From: Lithospermum erythrorhizon | Lineage: Eukaryota; Streptophyta; Magnoliopsida; Boraginales; Boraginaceae | Assembly (NCBI GenBank): GCA_019722365.1 | Contig: JADFUC010000039.1 | Span: 150,065 to 214,064, forward strand | Direction of reading: 5' to 3' | DNA length: 64,000 bases | In this document: piece by piece, positions 49,437 through 61,173 of the stretch | Layout of the letters: every line of letters starts with the position of its first letter | How positions within the stretch are numbered: the first letter of the stretch is position 1 | The notes under the pieces: model-generated | The model's input: the letters and a program-made list of their open reading frames with translations, nothing else | What the model was told of the DNA's origin: nothing | The model's database searches: none | Made by a program: the position numbers and the translations under genes

Positions 49437-50706
49437 AACATCCTCCTCAAGCACCAGTGATAATAATTCCAGGGATATGGGTGCTGAGCATAATTTCTAA
49501 GAAATTCAAGACCCCATTTATTGCACCATCTTCCTAAAGTTGATGGCTATAATTTATGAGGTAAATTGGAATTCATAGAAAACCAAGACTACACACATCA
49601 CAAATTAAAGACTTGTTATGTGTTGTAGAAATTTAATCACAAGGTTTATCTGATCAATACCATCTCATGTATAAGTAATAAACTAACACAAACAATATAT
49701 TGTGTTAAAGAATCTATTTATAAAAAAAATAGTATACTTTTATAGCTCAATCCATCCTTTAGACAAGAACAAATGTTCCATTTTGTTATGTAGACTAGTA
49801 AAAGATGTGAAGAATTAATTAGTGCTCATTTAATTTGAGTGATGTTCTTTTTTGTTCTTTGTTTGAGCTTATGTAAGACGTTTAATTAGTATTCATAATC
49901 ATATGAATATATTTACAATATAGGTAATTGAGTAGTGTACTTCACTAGTCATTTGTTATTGAAAAGAGCCTTGTAAAGTTTGCTTCTCAGATGACTATTT
50001 CTTTGTAGGGTAATGGCAGGGGCGATCATATATGCTTACCTAATATTATCGGTCGATTACTTATGTTTAAAAATGACCGTATAAATCACTTATGTTTAGA
50101 AAATATTTTTTTTTTTTGTAAAAACCGTTACTTTTCTATTAATTCACTAACCCCAAGGCCATGTAAAAATGCTTATAAACATATAAATAACAACTTTAAA
50201 AGTTAAACCTCAATTATATATGTGATTAATATTACTTGATATAGAAAATTTTAAAATTTGACATAAATAACAACTTTAATATAAAAATCACAAAGTCATT
50301 CAAATATAGATGATGAGGGTACTGACTTGTACGTGAATATTCTCGATAAAGTGGATTATATACTTATAATATACATATTCATGCATGTATTTTTGTAGAT
50401 TATAATATGAGTGGCTTATATTTCGTATGGGTGAAAGTAATATAAGTATTATTATGACGATATCACGTCACTGTATTTAGTTAATATAAGTATTATTATG
50501 ATAATATCTTGTTACAGTTTCTTAATTGATAAATCAATATTAATCTCTCGAAGGCTGAAGTTTTTTAATTTTCTTTTATATATTGAATTCAACTCTAATT
50601 AATTATTGCATCTATAGTTTATAGATAAAGATATTTTTATTTTATCATAAAAACTAACATGTTATAACAAACAATTAAATTTTTGAAATAAAATATCCAA
50701 ATATTT
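49437..50706. other. Non-genic DNA downstream of PERK
   Basis: Contains the presumed 3' UTR of the PERK gene; AATAAA-like signals occur near 49676. Beyond that it is AT-rich with no recognised gene or element. Confidence 0.5.
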
Positions 50707-50990
50707 TACTCACTCCACGCATCCTAAATTGTTATTAAGTAGCGGTTTTAGGGTGCTCAAATTGATGACAAATTTTTCTGCGCCTTCATTATCGATAAGC
50801 ATAATTTTGATTTGAATAAAATTTACAATGTCAATATTAAAAAGTATATTGAAAATATTATTATTTGATAATTTTTTCACCAAATATTATCTGACAGAAA
50901 AAATATATTTGAATTTAACATTTAATGCATTGAAAAAATTGAAATTTAAAACTTTTCTAATGATATTATTATTGGATGGAGGGAGCATTA
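50707..50990. mobile_element. Candidate Stowaway-like MITE
   Basis: Starts TACTCACTCCACGCATCCTA continuing AATTGTTATTA; the reverse complement of its end reads TAATGCTCCCTCCATCCAAT continuing AATAATATC. The ends follow the CTCCCTCC.TCC pattern of plant mariner-type MITEs with TA borders. It is about 284 bp, AT-rich and without an ORF, and more diverged than the other MITEs here. Confidence 0.5.
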
Positions 50991-51386
50991 GATATGTAAC
51001 TTGACACTTTTTTTATTTAAATTGTTGAAATGTAATACAAAGTATCACGTAATAATTTAGATATATATTATTTAATAATAATTTTTTTTTCAATTTATAA
51101 TTGAATAATTATCATACAAATTTTTCCAGTATGAGTAGACTAATTTATTACATTAAAATGAAATTTACTTATTGTTATAATAAAATTAAAAAAATTAAAG
51201 ATAGTATTATATCAATCACTTTGATCGATCACTTTGACAATATAAATACTTTGATATACATTTGACTTGATGTTTGTTAGTTATGTATTGAATGAAATGT
51301 TGGCAATTATGATTTATAAAATGTTTTGAATTTGTTTTTATTACTTCTTTGTTGTCTTTGTGTTTATTTATAAGTAATACATAATA

Positions 51387-51612
51387 GCAGGGTTACAAAT
51401 TATTGACTTAGAGGACGCTTCAAGAAGTGTTCTCTAAGTTAGCAGCGTCTTAGAGCGACACGTGAAGAAAGGCTACAGAGATCAGCAGAGGCCCGGCTTT
51501 CACGCCCGGCGCCCTCTAAGTTAAAATACTTAGAGGGCGCCTATTATAATGGCATTTTTGTGCCCTCTTTGTGCTTTTTGAAGTGTCCTCTAAGTGTTTT
51601 TTTGTAGTAGTG
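51387..51612. mobile_element. Small non-autonomous CACTA-type element
   Basis: The right end, read on the minus strand, is CACTACTACAAAAAAACACT, the classic CACTA terminal repeat, followed by TAGAGGACACTTCAAAAAGC. The left end GCAGGGTTACAAATTATTGA is followed by CTTAGAGGACGCTTCAAGAA, matching the same order with a decayed tip. CTTAGAGG(G/A)CGC units recur inside. It is about 226 bp with no ORF. The flanking triplets ATA and ATT do not form a perfect duplication. Its ends differ from those of the 20-kb CACTA element, so they are different families. Confidence 0.65.
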
Positions 51613-51886
51613 ATTTGTTGGTAAAGATGTTGAGTATTTTTTATATAATTGGACGAACATGTTAATGAACATATGATAACTAGCATATGTGTAAAAGTGG
51701 TTGTACATATTATAAGAGAATAGATAACTCCAACTATGTTTGATTGTTTATTATAGAATTTTTAGGAAAAAATATAGGACTTATTAATTATTACATATTT
51801 TTCCACCAATATATAAAAAATATTATAATAAGAATAATATAATAATTAGTAATGTGAAAAGGAAAAAAACACAACTTACATATGGG

Positions 51887-53340
51887 ATTAAAAATTTCTC
51901 AAATTTATAAGTCGAACTAATAAGTATTCTATACTGAAACTAGAAGACAAAACATTAAAAGAACTCAACCTTTTTCAGTTTGACATGCATCATCTAATAA
52001 TCAATTTTGAATTAAAGAAATTTAAAGAATCAAACCTTGAATAATCCTCACTTTCCACCATTTTATTGAGACAAACGTAATTGAACATGCCAACATTAAG
52101 AATTATCCCTATTGCTTTTCAGAGTTGAAACTAGAGTTCGAGGACCCTTTTTTTCTTATGTAAACTGACAGATCCTAAAGCTGTTGATTGGTCCATTTAT
52201 TCTTTTTGACAAGTTTGAAAGTATGCCTTTCAATTAAAAGGGGACCATACTAGTTTTTAGAGGCAAAGATGGCTATCATCATACATAGCAGTCTCTCCAT
52301 GGTTAAAATGCTCCTTAATTGTTGATTTTGTTTCTAATCTACTCTGATATTCTTTAGATGTCACATAATTTCTTGATCTACTCAGTTTGAGTTTTTTTTT
52401 TTTTTGATAAATAATATAATTCATAGATCAAGTAGAATATTCAGTGACATCGTTATCTTCTATAGCGAACATTATTACTTGTAATTATCATTACAATCAT
52501 CATCAACGAAATTAAAACTACTTATAGAGATGTCAAAAAAATTTAAAATACATCCAACTCAGTTTGAGTTATTAAAACTATATAGGCTTGAGTAAAAGCA
52601 TTTCCAAAGGTAGGGATAAATCTTTGATAGATCGAAGTGATTGATACTTTGATCTGTTGGTAAAGATGTATCCCAACTTTGATCAGTTTTACTTAGAGAA
52701 TCTGCTATAATTTTAATAATTCAAGCTGATGAATGTATGTTAAATTTTCTTGACATCTCTGCCTGCTAGATTTCCAATTCCGTTGATGATGATATAACCA
52801 ATGATAATTACAATAATAATATCTACTATGAAGATAATGATATAACTGAATATTCCACTTGATTTATGAATTTAGCATTATTATCAAAGAATTAACTCAA
52901 ACTGGAGTAGACTCAGAAATATGTCATCTAAAGAATATTAAGAGTAGATTAAACAAAATCAACAGTGGGAAACATTTAACTCGATGATATCTAGTATGTG
53001 GTGCTGCACAGTGAAGGCACTTTCCAGAGCTTGTCAAAAAAAACAAATGGACCAATCAACAGCACAAGTCTCAATCATTTATAAGAAAAAGTGTCGCAGA
53101 CTGCTCTGAAACAATAGGGATAATTCTTAATGTTGGCATCATTCAGCCGACTGTCTCAGCAAAATGGTGGAGAAATGAGGGGACCATTCAGGTTTGGAAT
53201 GCACAGAGGCTCTTTTAATTCAAAATTACGGTGACAGATGATGCATGTCAAACTGAGTTAAGAAGTTCTTTTAGCCACTGTTCTTCTAATTTCAGTATAG
53301 AATACTTATTAGCGACTTATAAAATTTGAGAATCCTTAAT
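51887..53340. repeat. 1.45-kb near-complete inverted repeat (foldback/hairpin)
   Basis: The two halves are reverse complements almost from the outer ends to the centre at about 52642, leaving a loop of about 9 bases (52638-52646). Outer arms: TCTCAAATTTATAAGTCG with TAATAAGTATTCTATACTGA at about 51897-51942 pair with 53285-53329. Middle: AGTTTGACATGCATCATCT at about 51979 pairs with 53238-53256, and TTAAGAATTATCCCTATTG near 52096 pairs with 53115-53133. Inner: GATAAATCTTTGATAGATCG pairs with GATCTGTTGGTAAAGATGTA. The left arm is about 751 bases and the right about 694, so several indels have accumulated. No protein-coding potential was seen. It could be a foldback transposon, an inverted duplication, or a source of long hairpin RNA. 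Confidence 0.85.
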
Positions 53341-54284
53341 ACAATTCTAGATTCTCAAGTTACTATACATTTGTGAGACTACTAAAGGAGAGACGTATCA
53401 TCCACGTCATACAATCGATTTTTCATATATTTGAGAAATTTTTTATATTTTAATTTGAAATCGTTCCCAGCGCCTAAGCTTGCGCCATTGATTTTTTTTC
53501 CTAGCTAGTAAAGGAGACGTCACGATGCCTGACTTATGCGTCGTTTCTCAAATATTTGACTTACATTTTTATGTTTATTCGAAATAAAATAATTTTTTTA
53601 GATGACTTACATTAATCATATTAGATATTCACAGACCTCGATTACTTAAATCGGCCCAAGAACGTTATACATAATGATAATATTAAGAAAATGATTTGGT
53701 ATTTCAGCATGTTTTCTTTATGATTTTATTCTGGCGTAAAATTGAGAGAATAAAAAAAATTTCTGCGGCATGGCTATGGCAAATGAGTCTAGGATATTAG
53801 ATAACTGATTTTGTACGTATTTAGTAAAATAATTTATTGGGAATCCCTAATACTCATATATGACTTTTATCATTATTCCTTCGCCCCGAAACTAAAATTG
53901 TTAGTAGTTAACATCTATTATGATTCAAAGGGATAATTAATAATAATAATAATAATTCTACCAAAAAAATATAAAGTTATGCTACATATTAATTTGTGAG
54001 TTGCAAATTGTGCCAAATATCCACGAATGTGACATTTGTAATTATATCCATGAAAGTGATGTTTGTAATCAGGATTGAAAGAAAGATATATATCAACTAT
54101 ACCAAATTGGCGATAATAAAAGCTAGAGAGATACGAATATTAATTCAACGATTTGATGCTCTAACTAAATATATTGAATAATTGATAAATGATATAGTAT
54201 CGTGAATTATTTGCTTTATATACTGTTAAATTGGTATGATTTAAAAAGTATAATTTAAATTTTGTGGATCTTAATATATAAAAT
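53341..54284. other. Non-genic AT-rich DNA
   Basis: No gene or defined element. A short AAT run lies at about 53938-53957. The ORF at 53996-54181 has no family resemblance. Confidence 0.5.
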
Positions 54285-54295
54285 TCATATTTGTA

Positions 54296-54399
54296 GAATT
54301 AAATAAAAATAATAATAAAATAATAATAATAATAATAATTCTACACCAAGCATATGATTGTTGCTAATACATATAATAATAATAACAATAGTTCTAACA

Positions 54400-54444
<45 letters not shown>

Positions 54445-54520
54445 TAATAATAATAAATAATAATAATAATAATAATTACACAAAACATATGATTATTTAA
54501 CTAACAACTATTATAATAAT
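54296..54520. repeat. AAT/TAA microsatellite
   Basis: Long interrupted runs of AAT units, longest at about 54398-54476, with smaller runs on both sides interspersed with CATATGATT and AACAATAG(T/A)TCTA units. The repeats of those spacers suggest the tract grew inside a tandem duplication. Confidence 0.9.
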
Positions 54521-54849
54521 AATAACAATAGATCTACATAAAATATATTATTGATAAATAGTAGTTAAATTCACTAAGAACTCATGAGTTATTAAATTAA
54601 GAGGAAATTATTAATTAAAGATAATATTTTTGCTTAACTTTTAGATTTTAGAAAGAATGGTAAATTTAGTAATTAATAGTGTGAAAAGGTAAGAAGCGGA
54701 AGAAGCATGACCTTGTTTTATATATTTAGTAATTATTTTTTTATTTTTTTGAAGGGATCACTTTATTTGATGTGAATAACCCTTTAAAATATACTATAAA
54801 ATATAATAAATATGATAATAAAATATTTTTTTAAATAAATTAATTGTAG

Positions 54850-56470
54850 CCAGAGCTGCCCTTTGAATTGGAATACGTTATTGAATTTGATGGGTGGCCT
54901 CACTTGAGCCGCCGCAGTGCTCGAATACTTGATCGCTCCAGTCGTAACTCAGCCCAGCGCCTACCGGTAACTTGACCACTCTACTCCCCAGACAATAATA
55001 TCGAGAAACCTGCAAGCTAAAACATCTACACTTGTGTGTCGTCCACAACGCCGACAAGGCCACGAGAATACAACGGTGCAGCCAGGCCACAGAAATCGAG
55101 AAACTAAGTTGGGAGTTGATGTATTACTTACTTGAAATGAAATCTTCAGCCTTGGCATCAAATATAATCGCATAATCATAACATGGCTCTAGAGTGAATA
55201 CACATATTCATCACAATGACATGGCCACATCATTCTCCACGTAATCATACCTTGATATCGTATTCCGCAATTTAAAAGTAGAAATCGTAAAGTAGCGCCC
55301 GTGAGATAAGTACTACTTTCTGTACTTCTACAAAACTTTCGCAAAACCACAATCACTGATACTTGCCCACTCCACGTCGACACCTAACAAAAACACCCGA
55401 AGTATAATAAAAACCTACTACTATCTTGCGTTCTAGAAGATATACAACCATTCTTAGTGGAGCAGGGCTAAGCCGATTACGATAGCGGATAAAACAGAGA
55501 TCTCCCGGCCCGTCGGACATGACCAATCGGTTCCCTTTAGAATTCCACCTTATTACTTTAACATTTCATATCAACATAAAGTCATTCTAAAGTCAACCCT
55601 CGAGTCCATAATTAACAACCTATACTCGAAATATCAATTATAACTCAATTTACAAATCACACTTTCAACCTAACTCCCGCTTTGATCGATTATAAATCCA
55701 CCCAATTCTAACCTTACAACTAACTTCTGATAAGGTCCCAGTTAAACTCCCTACACATTTAAAGTCTTATAAAATATCAACCAAAGTCAACTAAAACCTA
55801 GAAGGTCGACTGACTATAACATCCTCAGCTTGACCTACAACCAGTAATTACTCGCCTATATACATCATAGAACCACTTAACAAACTAGAATTAAATCATA
55901 AAATCTAAGTTATGCCAAAAGTCAACCAAAGTCAACATTAAGAAATCAACTAAAACTCTAATTCTTTTACTCAAATTTGGCAGGAAGAATGTTGGGAAGC
56001 ACTTAACAATCAACTTGAGGATCTTTATTAACAACAAAATGAAAGAAATGGAAGAGAAAAATCTTGTGTTCTTCGCCAAAGGGGACTCTCGGCCAAGCTT
56101 AGGAAGGAGGGAGATGGTTTTTTGTGATATTTGTGTGAATAGTGGATGAGGATGGATGACTTAACACTTAAGTCTTGGAAGTTGCACAGGAGTTTGTGCC
56201 CGAATCAAGCGAATCGAGTTATCGGACGACTTAACGATCCCCAGACCTTTCGAATTATCACAGTCACACTACTAAATTATAAATGTGATTCGGCTCGAAT
56301 AAATTTCACAATTAATATTATTATCGAAATTAACCGGAGCGAGGGTTATTCACAATCTACCCAGCACAATAAAATTTAGGCCTCGAGTTGAAATATACAA
56401 CCAACAAGAACATAAATCATAACACGCCCAATCAAATACCATACAAAATAAAGCAATACTGTCCATCTAC
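54850..56470 (-). repeat. 3' LTR-like region of the gypsy element
   Basis: Non-coding DNA directly after the probable chromodomain end. On the minus strand it contains a leader-like stretch (near 56080-56150) and TTGACTTTGGTTGACTTTTG (about 55942-55919) with further GTTGACTTTGGTTGA copies near 55790, motifs also present in the LTR-like segment at 28190-28470. The outer limits are approximate, because no intact second LTR is available for comparison. Confidence 0.5.
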
Positions 56471-56479
56471 TTTCGAAAA

Positions 56480-57660
56480 GCTGCGGAGTATGAGTTCACC
56501 ATCTAAATCTCGCGTTCCCAGTAAGCCCTCACTCACACATGCGATTCCTCCCTGAAACTTTCACTAAGGCCACTACCTCCCTCAAACCTTCTCCTTCGGT
56601 CCAATTTCCACGATGCTTTCCTCAACGTGGGTCCTCCCTCAGCTCCGCTTTGAGGAGGTGAAAGCTAAGAATATGCGACTTCGTCGGGGGATATACTTCC
56701 TCGAAGCCGGGATACATGGAGCGGTATGAATGCCTATCTAAACTCGGAGGCAACGTAACCGATAAACCCGCAGGCCAACTCTCCCAAGTATCTCAAATGG
56801 TCCAAGCCTGCGAGAGACTCAACTTCCACTCACCCAAATTGCATCGCGCCGCTTCCTTTGGGGATACCGAGGAGCAGCGATTCCTTGCGACCTCGAGCAA
56901 AACCGAAATCTGCTACTGCGATGATCTGCGTACTTAACACGCTATCTGGCTGTCCTGAATCTTTCTTTGAATCAACTTTGATCCGCTCTCTTGAACTCTC
57001 GACCAATTGATGTCGTAAACTTTCCTCTACCATACCTCGTTTCCCATGGCCCGGGTCACGGCCTCATGTCTGGCCTTACCAAGGTCTGATCTCGATACTA
57101 GCATGGAAAATTTGACTGTTGTGGCGGGAACTCTATCTTGGGCAAACTCGTCGTCCCAATTCCCGGAGGATTCAAAACACAAGCCGAACATATCCTCCAA
57201 CGTCGTATCGTCCTCTCAGTTGCCCGTCGATGCAGGGGGTGAAAAGATATGCTGACTCTCTTTTAGTCCCCGATGCCTCACGGAAACCCTCCAGAACCTC
57301 GAGGTGAATCTCGCGTCGCGGTCAGAAATAATCGACACCGGAACCCCATGCAACCTCCTGTCCAGTCCACATAGATCTTATTTAGTCTCTACCGGGCCGT
57401 CGTAAGATGCGATAGGTAGGAAATGAGCCCGACCGTGCTTTGTCTGATCGCCCCGGATCGTCATGTCGCTTTCAGCGTCCTAGGAAGCCCAGTGAAGTCC
57501 ATGGTGATATTCTCCCGTAATCCCTTTTCCGGGAATAGGAAGAGTACGCAACAAACCCTTGAGATACTATGCTTTCGGCCTTCACTGGCGACAAGCGAAC
57601 GCCGCCCACGAATTACCGCGATCTGCCGTTCACGGCCTGTCACGTCAACCTCGAATCACG
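56480..57660 (-). pseudogene. Integrase and probable chromodomain remnants of the gypsy element
   Basis: ENITMDFTGLPRTLKA (minus strand, about 57470-57530) matches the W..ITMDF..GLP...G motif containing the first catalytic aspartate of gypsy integrases. The end of the region (about 56480-56520) reads WEREI.MVNSYSAAF, comparable to the TWE.E..MR..YP.LF end of chromodomains in plant chromoviruses. All frames are interrupted. Confidence 0.65.
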
Positions 57661-58429
57661 GTACATCTTGGTGCTACCGGGTGTAAGCTATAGGGAGTAT
57701 TATGAGCCTGTCAAGAATCTCCCTTGACTCATCGAATACGGTACACAATGCACGCCTTCCATCCCTCGAGCTCCACTACCATCATTGTGAAATATGTCGG
57801 CCAGATTTACCGCGTCCTGCGATAACTTCTGATCGCTCATCTATTGGTGCAATTCTAAGATTCGATGCACAAGCCTTTGGTTGAACTCTCATATGAAGCG
57901 AAAATCTCGTCGTTACCGACATCAAAAATCGACTCAATTTGTTTCATCTCTCTGCGGGTCACTTTGATTTCCGGCGCTTTACATGGCCAGCATCCCCGAC
58001 TACGTTTGCGCTGCAGGTGGTACTCAATAGTCAAGTCGCAATTGCGGCGTGAGCTCCATCGACCTCCTCGCCTCAAATTCAAATCTCTGCGTCGGAAGAT
58101 ATTTCAAACTCTATGATCGGTAAAATTTGGCATTTAACCCGTACGGATAATGTCTCCATGATTCAGCCCTTAAAGGTATCATTTCTTGGCTCGAATGCAT
58201 GGGTGGGATAGTTCTTCTCATGATTTCTCAATTGTCGGAAGCATAGGCAATCACCTTCCGTGCGCGCCAGACACACCCCGATCCACGTGCGAGGAAGCAT
58301 CGCTATAAATGCGTAGCCCTCGAATCGAGGGCAGTGCTCGCCCGGCCGGCTGGAGCCGTAGTCAAGCTTCCCCCACTTTAATATCACAGGCCGGTCCTCA
58401 CAATCAACATCCCAAATAAACGGAACCTA

Positions 58430-59090
58430 CTTTTCTGGTCAACCTAGTCAATGGCGTCCTTGATCGAAAGAGAGAAATTAAGCATTAGATCTTTTGTAAT
58501 AACCGACTAACCCAAGAAACTCCTACTTTCAGTGTCCTTTCGTAGGGCGGCTCCCGATTGTTAGCGGCACTCCCGCATACATTGGATCGACACAAATACC
58601 CTCGCCCGGAAATCCGGCCAGGGAATTGCACTTTCGCCAACGGAACTCATTTAGAAAACTTGGCATACAAGCGGGTGGCTGTCTCAAGGTCCTCGGCACC
58701 ACGATCTGCAGCCTGCCATGTTCTCGCTCCCCTGCCGGAATATGAAGTATTGAATACCGCCTGAGCTAAATCAAATACTCCCGAAACACCCGGTTCATCA
58801 AATCCATAAAGGCCGCGGTGCATTCGTCAATCAAATGGCATCACTATAAACTCAAAATGCCCGCATAACCCGGATCGGAGAAACGATTTACGAATATCCT
58901 CCCACTTTGATCCTGTTGATGAAAAACCCGAGACCCTTGAAATCAATCTTGAGAACACCTTGGCATCCTTGGTGATCAAACAAATGCGTCAATTACGGGC
59001 AATGGTATCGGTTCTTAATAGTCACTTTATTCCAGCGCCTATAGTGATACACGGCCTCCTTCGAACCATCCTTCTTTTTTCTGAGCAACT
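58430..59090 (-). pseudogene. Reverse transcriptase and RNase H connection remnants of the gypsy element
   Basis: Minus-strand pieces in order: QKKDGSKEAVYHYRRWNKVT followed by IKNRY (about 59085-59010), matching KKDGS.R.C.DYR.LNK.T.KN.YPLP. Then LTHLFDHQGCQGVLKIDF, which covers the LFDQL.GA..FSKID block with its catalytic aspartate. AFMDLMNRVFREYL (about 58820-58780) precedes the missing FIDDIL box. RLYAKFSK (about 58660) and FLGLVGYYKR (about 58530) mark the thumb/connection to RNase H. Frameshifts separate most blocks. Confidence 0.8.
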
Positions 59091-60179
59091 TCTTTAGTGC
59101 GCCCGGAGATCTACCGTCGATGGATCCTTTCTCGACAACTCCACATGGCGAGGTCATGATTCACGTAATTCGAATTTGGAGCCATCATATGCGAGGCGGA
59201 AGAGAGAATTGGTGCCGTACCGGAACCTCAATGAAAATTCGATCTCCCTCTACTGGCGGAAACGGTAAGTCACCGGGAAAGGCATCATGGCTCTCTAACA
59301 ACCAGCAGCGTCACTGTCTGTTCTCTTCTACACTCAAATCAACCACGTATCCCAAAACCCAACACACCCTTCGAATCAGCACGCTAGCCTCAGAAGTGCG
59401 ATACAAAACTAGAAGACAAAATCTTTACGTCTCCACAAATCGGATACTCTGGTCTCCCAGACCTTTGAAACTAAATCTCCTTCCGAACGATCAATCACGG
59501 CATGATGTTCCCCTGACGATCCATACTCAAGATAAGATCAAAATCGAGAATATTCAAATGGAAATGCATCGATAGATAGCAATGCATATACACTCGAAAG
59601 GGCAGTCTACAAATACAAGTCTAACCGTAACCGACCTCCCTGCGGTGTCATAATCTCAAGTGGAATAGGCGAGTACTTGTGACACTCTGAGAAAAACGAG
59701 AAATAAAACTCTATATGAAGCAAGAATGCGTAGCCCCGAGAATCAAAATGCTGCAGCACCGATATCACACAAAAGATAATGTACTGTCGCCTTTGTGGGT
59801 ATCCCTGCGCCTACGATGAGTAACGGCATGAATCGGCCTCGGCCAAATAGCAGCTCGGTTGCTACCAGCGGCCATACGAGGGTCCTCGACTCCGTATCCC
59901 CGGCCTCCACGACATTGAATCATTTTCACCACGACTCCACGATAACACGCCTCACGGCGTGGTGGCGAAGTACTAGCGCCTCTCTCTAAATTTGAGGCGA
60001 TCCTTAGCGGTTGTCTGAAATTTGTTGGCATCGACTTATATGGCGCTCCCTGCCCGACAATCCTGGCCTTTGTGCAATCGGCCCGCCGCGTACGGGCGAT
60101 ATTTCTCACGAACCGGAGAGACCACTACGAACTGACGGATCGCGAGGAGCCCACCGTGCGAGAAGGAGCGGTGGGTCAC

Positions 60180-61060
60180 TTCCGGAGTGAGCCCGGAGCA
60201 GAGTAACTACGCCGGGGACAGGCTACTGGTCCGTCTCCTCTGAACTCTAGTCTTTGAAAGTAGGCCTACTCAGGCCCCGAAAGTCTCAGGTCGACTCCTC
60301 CTCGATCCACTCGCCTCTGGCTCTACTAACTCCATTTCCATGCTTGAGCTGCATTCCTCACGGCATAGGCCCGGTAAAAATCATCAGTGAGATACGGTGG
60401 CGTACCTCCGCGTCAACCCCTCCGAACTAGTGATCCCTCTTGGCGCCACACGGATAAACGCCGAAGTAGTCGCCACGTATCACTAAAGCTATGCCATTAC
60501 TCCTGCTTGGAGCCTCGAACCTGCGTCGTGAAAATCGGCTCTCTCCCAGAGGCCGCCATGTGGGTCTGCATGAATCTCACTCGCTTGATCAAAGGCCTTA
60601 TTTCGGGTTCTCCACGCGATCACGGGCTCTCGTAGAAGTCTATAAGTAGCAAACTTCACTCTGTATCCTAAGCCATGATCCCCCATAGGCTCAAAGATGG
60701 ACTTCTGTCCCGGACCCCGAACTTCAATAGCACATACGGCGGAGCCCCGAAACTTAGGAGGATCTGCTTCGAGAGCCGGTCAAGCGACTGCCTGCGGAAT
60801 TCGACCTCTGGCTGGCACCGGCCCAAGCGTTCGCTCTCCTACTCCAGAGGTCTACACCGCCTCCTCGGCCTGCTCAGAAGAATGCACCTCGGACCTATTT
60901 GGTCCCACGGCATGCCTCATCCCGGCAAGCTATGCACTGCAGTCGGCCTCTGCAGGCGTACCTGGCGCCTTTCACTGCCCCTTCCACGAACTGCAGGTGG
61001 CGTCTCGGCTTGTCCTACGCACCCAACAAAAGAAAAAGAATAAGATTTTTACAAAAAGAC
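60180..61060 (-). pseudogene. Gag remnant of the gypsy element
   Basis: GYRVKFATYRLLREPVIAWR (minus strand, about 60660-60600) resembles the KV..A...L.G.A..WW motif of Ty3/gypsy capsid proteins. The sequence toward 61060 is Arg/Pro-rich after a Lys run, comparable to the PPRR start of plant gag proteins. The zinc knuckle and protease expected at about 59200-60100 could not be read. Confidence 0.5.
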
Positions 61061-61173
61061 ACCACTACGCAGCGACTCAAAAGAAAAATAAGTAAATAGC
61101 CTTAACTTGAATAACCCAAATGTCCCGAAACTATGCTATACCAAAATTATAACGACACAGGCGGGTCGTTACA

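Larger units (their letters stand above)
54850..61173 (-). mobile_element. Decayed Ty3/gypsy retrotransposon (chromovirus-like), minus strand
   Basis: Minus-strand remnants run from right to left in the order gag, reverse transcriptase, RNase H connection, integrase, a probable chromodomain end, and then LTR-like DNA. Integrase after reverse transcriptase defines Ty3/gypsy. The region 56500-61000 is much richer in GC than its surroundings and full of frameshifts. At the right border the minus strand reads TGTAACGACCCGCCTGTG (from 61173), a typical gypsy LTR start, but only about 110 bases separate it from apparent gag coding, so the 5' LTR is largely missing or rearranged. Flanking duplications were not identified. 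Confidence 0.75.

Noticed and set aside
54285..54488. Tyr/Leu/Ile-rich minus-strand ORF
   Set aside because: It is a translation of the AAT microsatellite.
59120..59575. 151-residue plus-strand ORF in the gypsy remnant
   Set aside because: Antisense to the region between gag and reverse transcriptase; the minus strand carries the family motifs, so this ORF is a by-product of GC-rich composition.
60697..61095. 132-residue plus-strand ORF near the right end of the gypsy remnant
   Set aside because: Antisense to the gag remnant, overlaps other equally long frames and has no recognisable domain.
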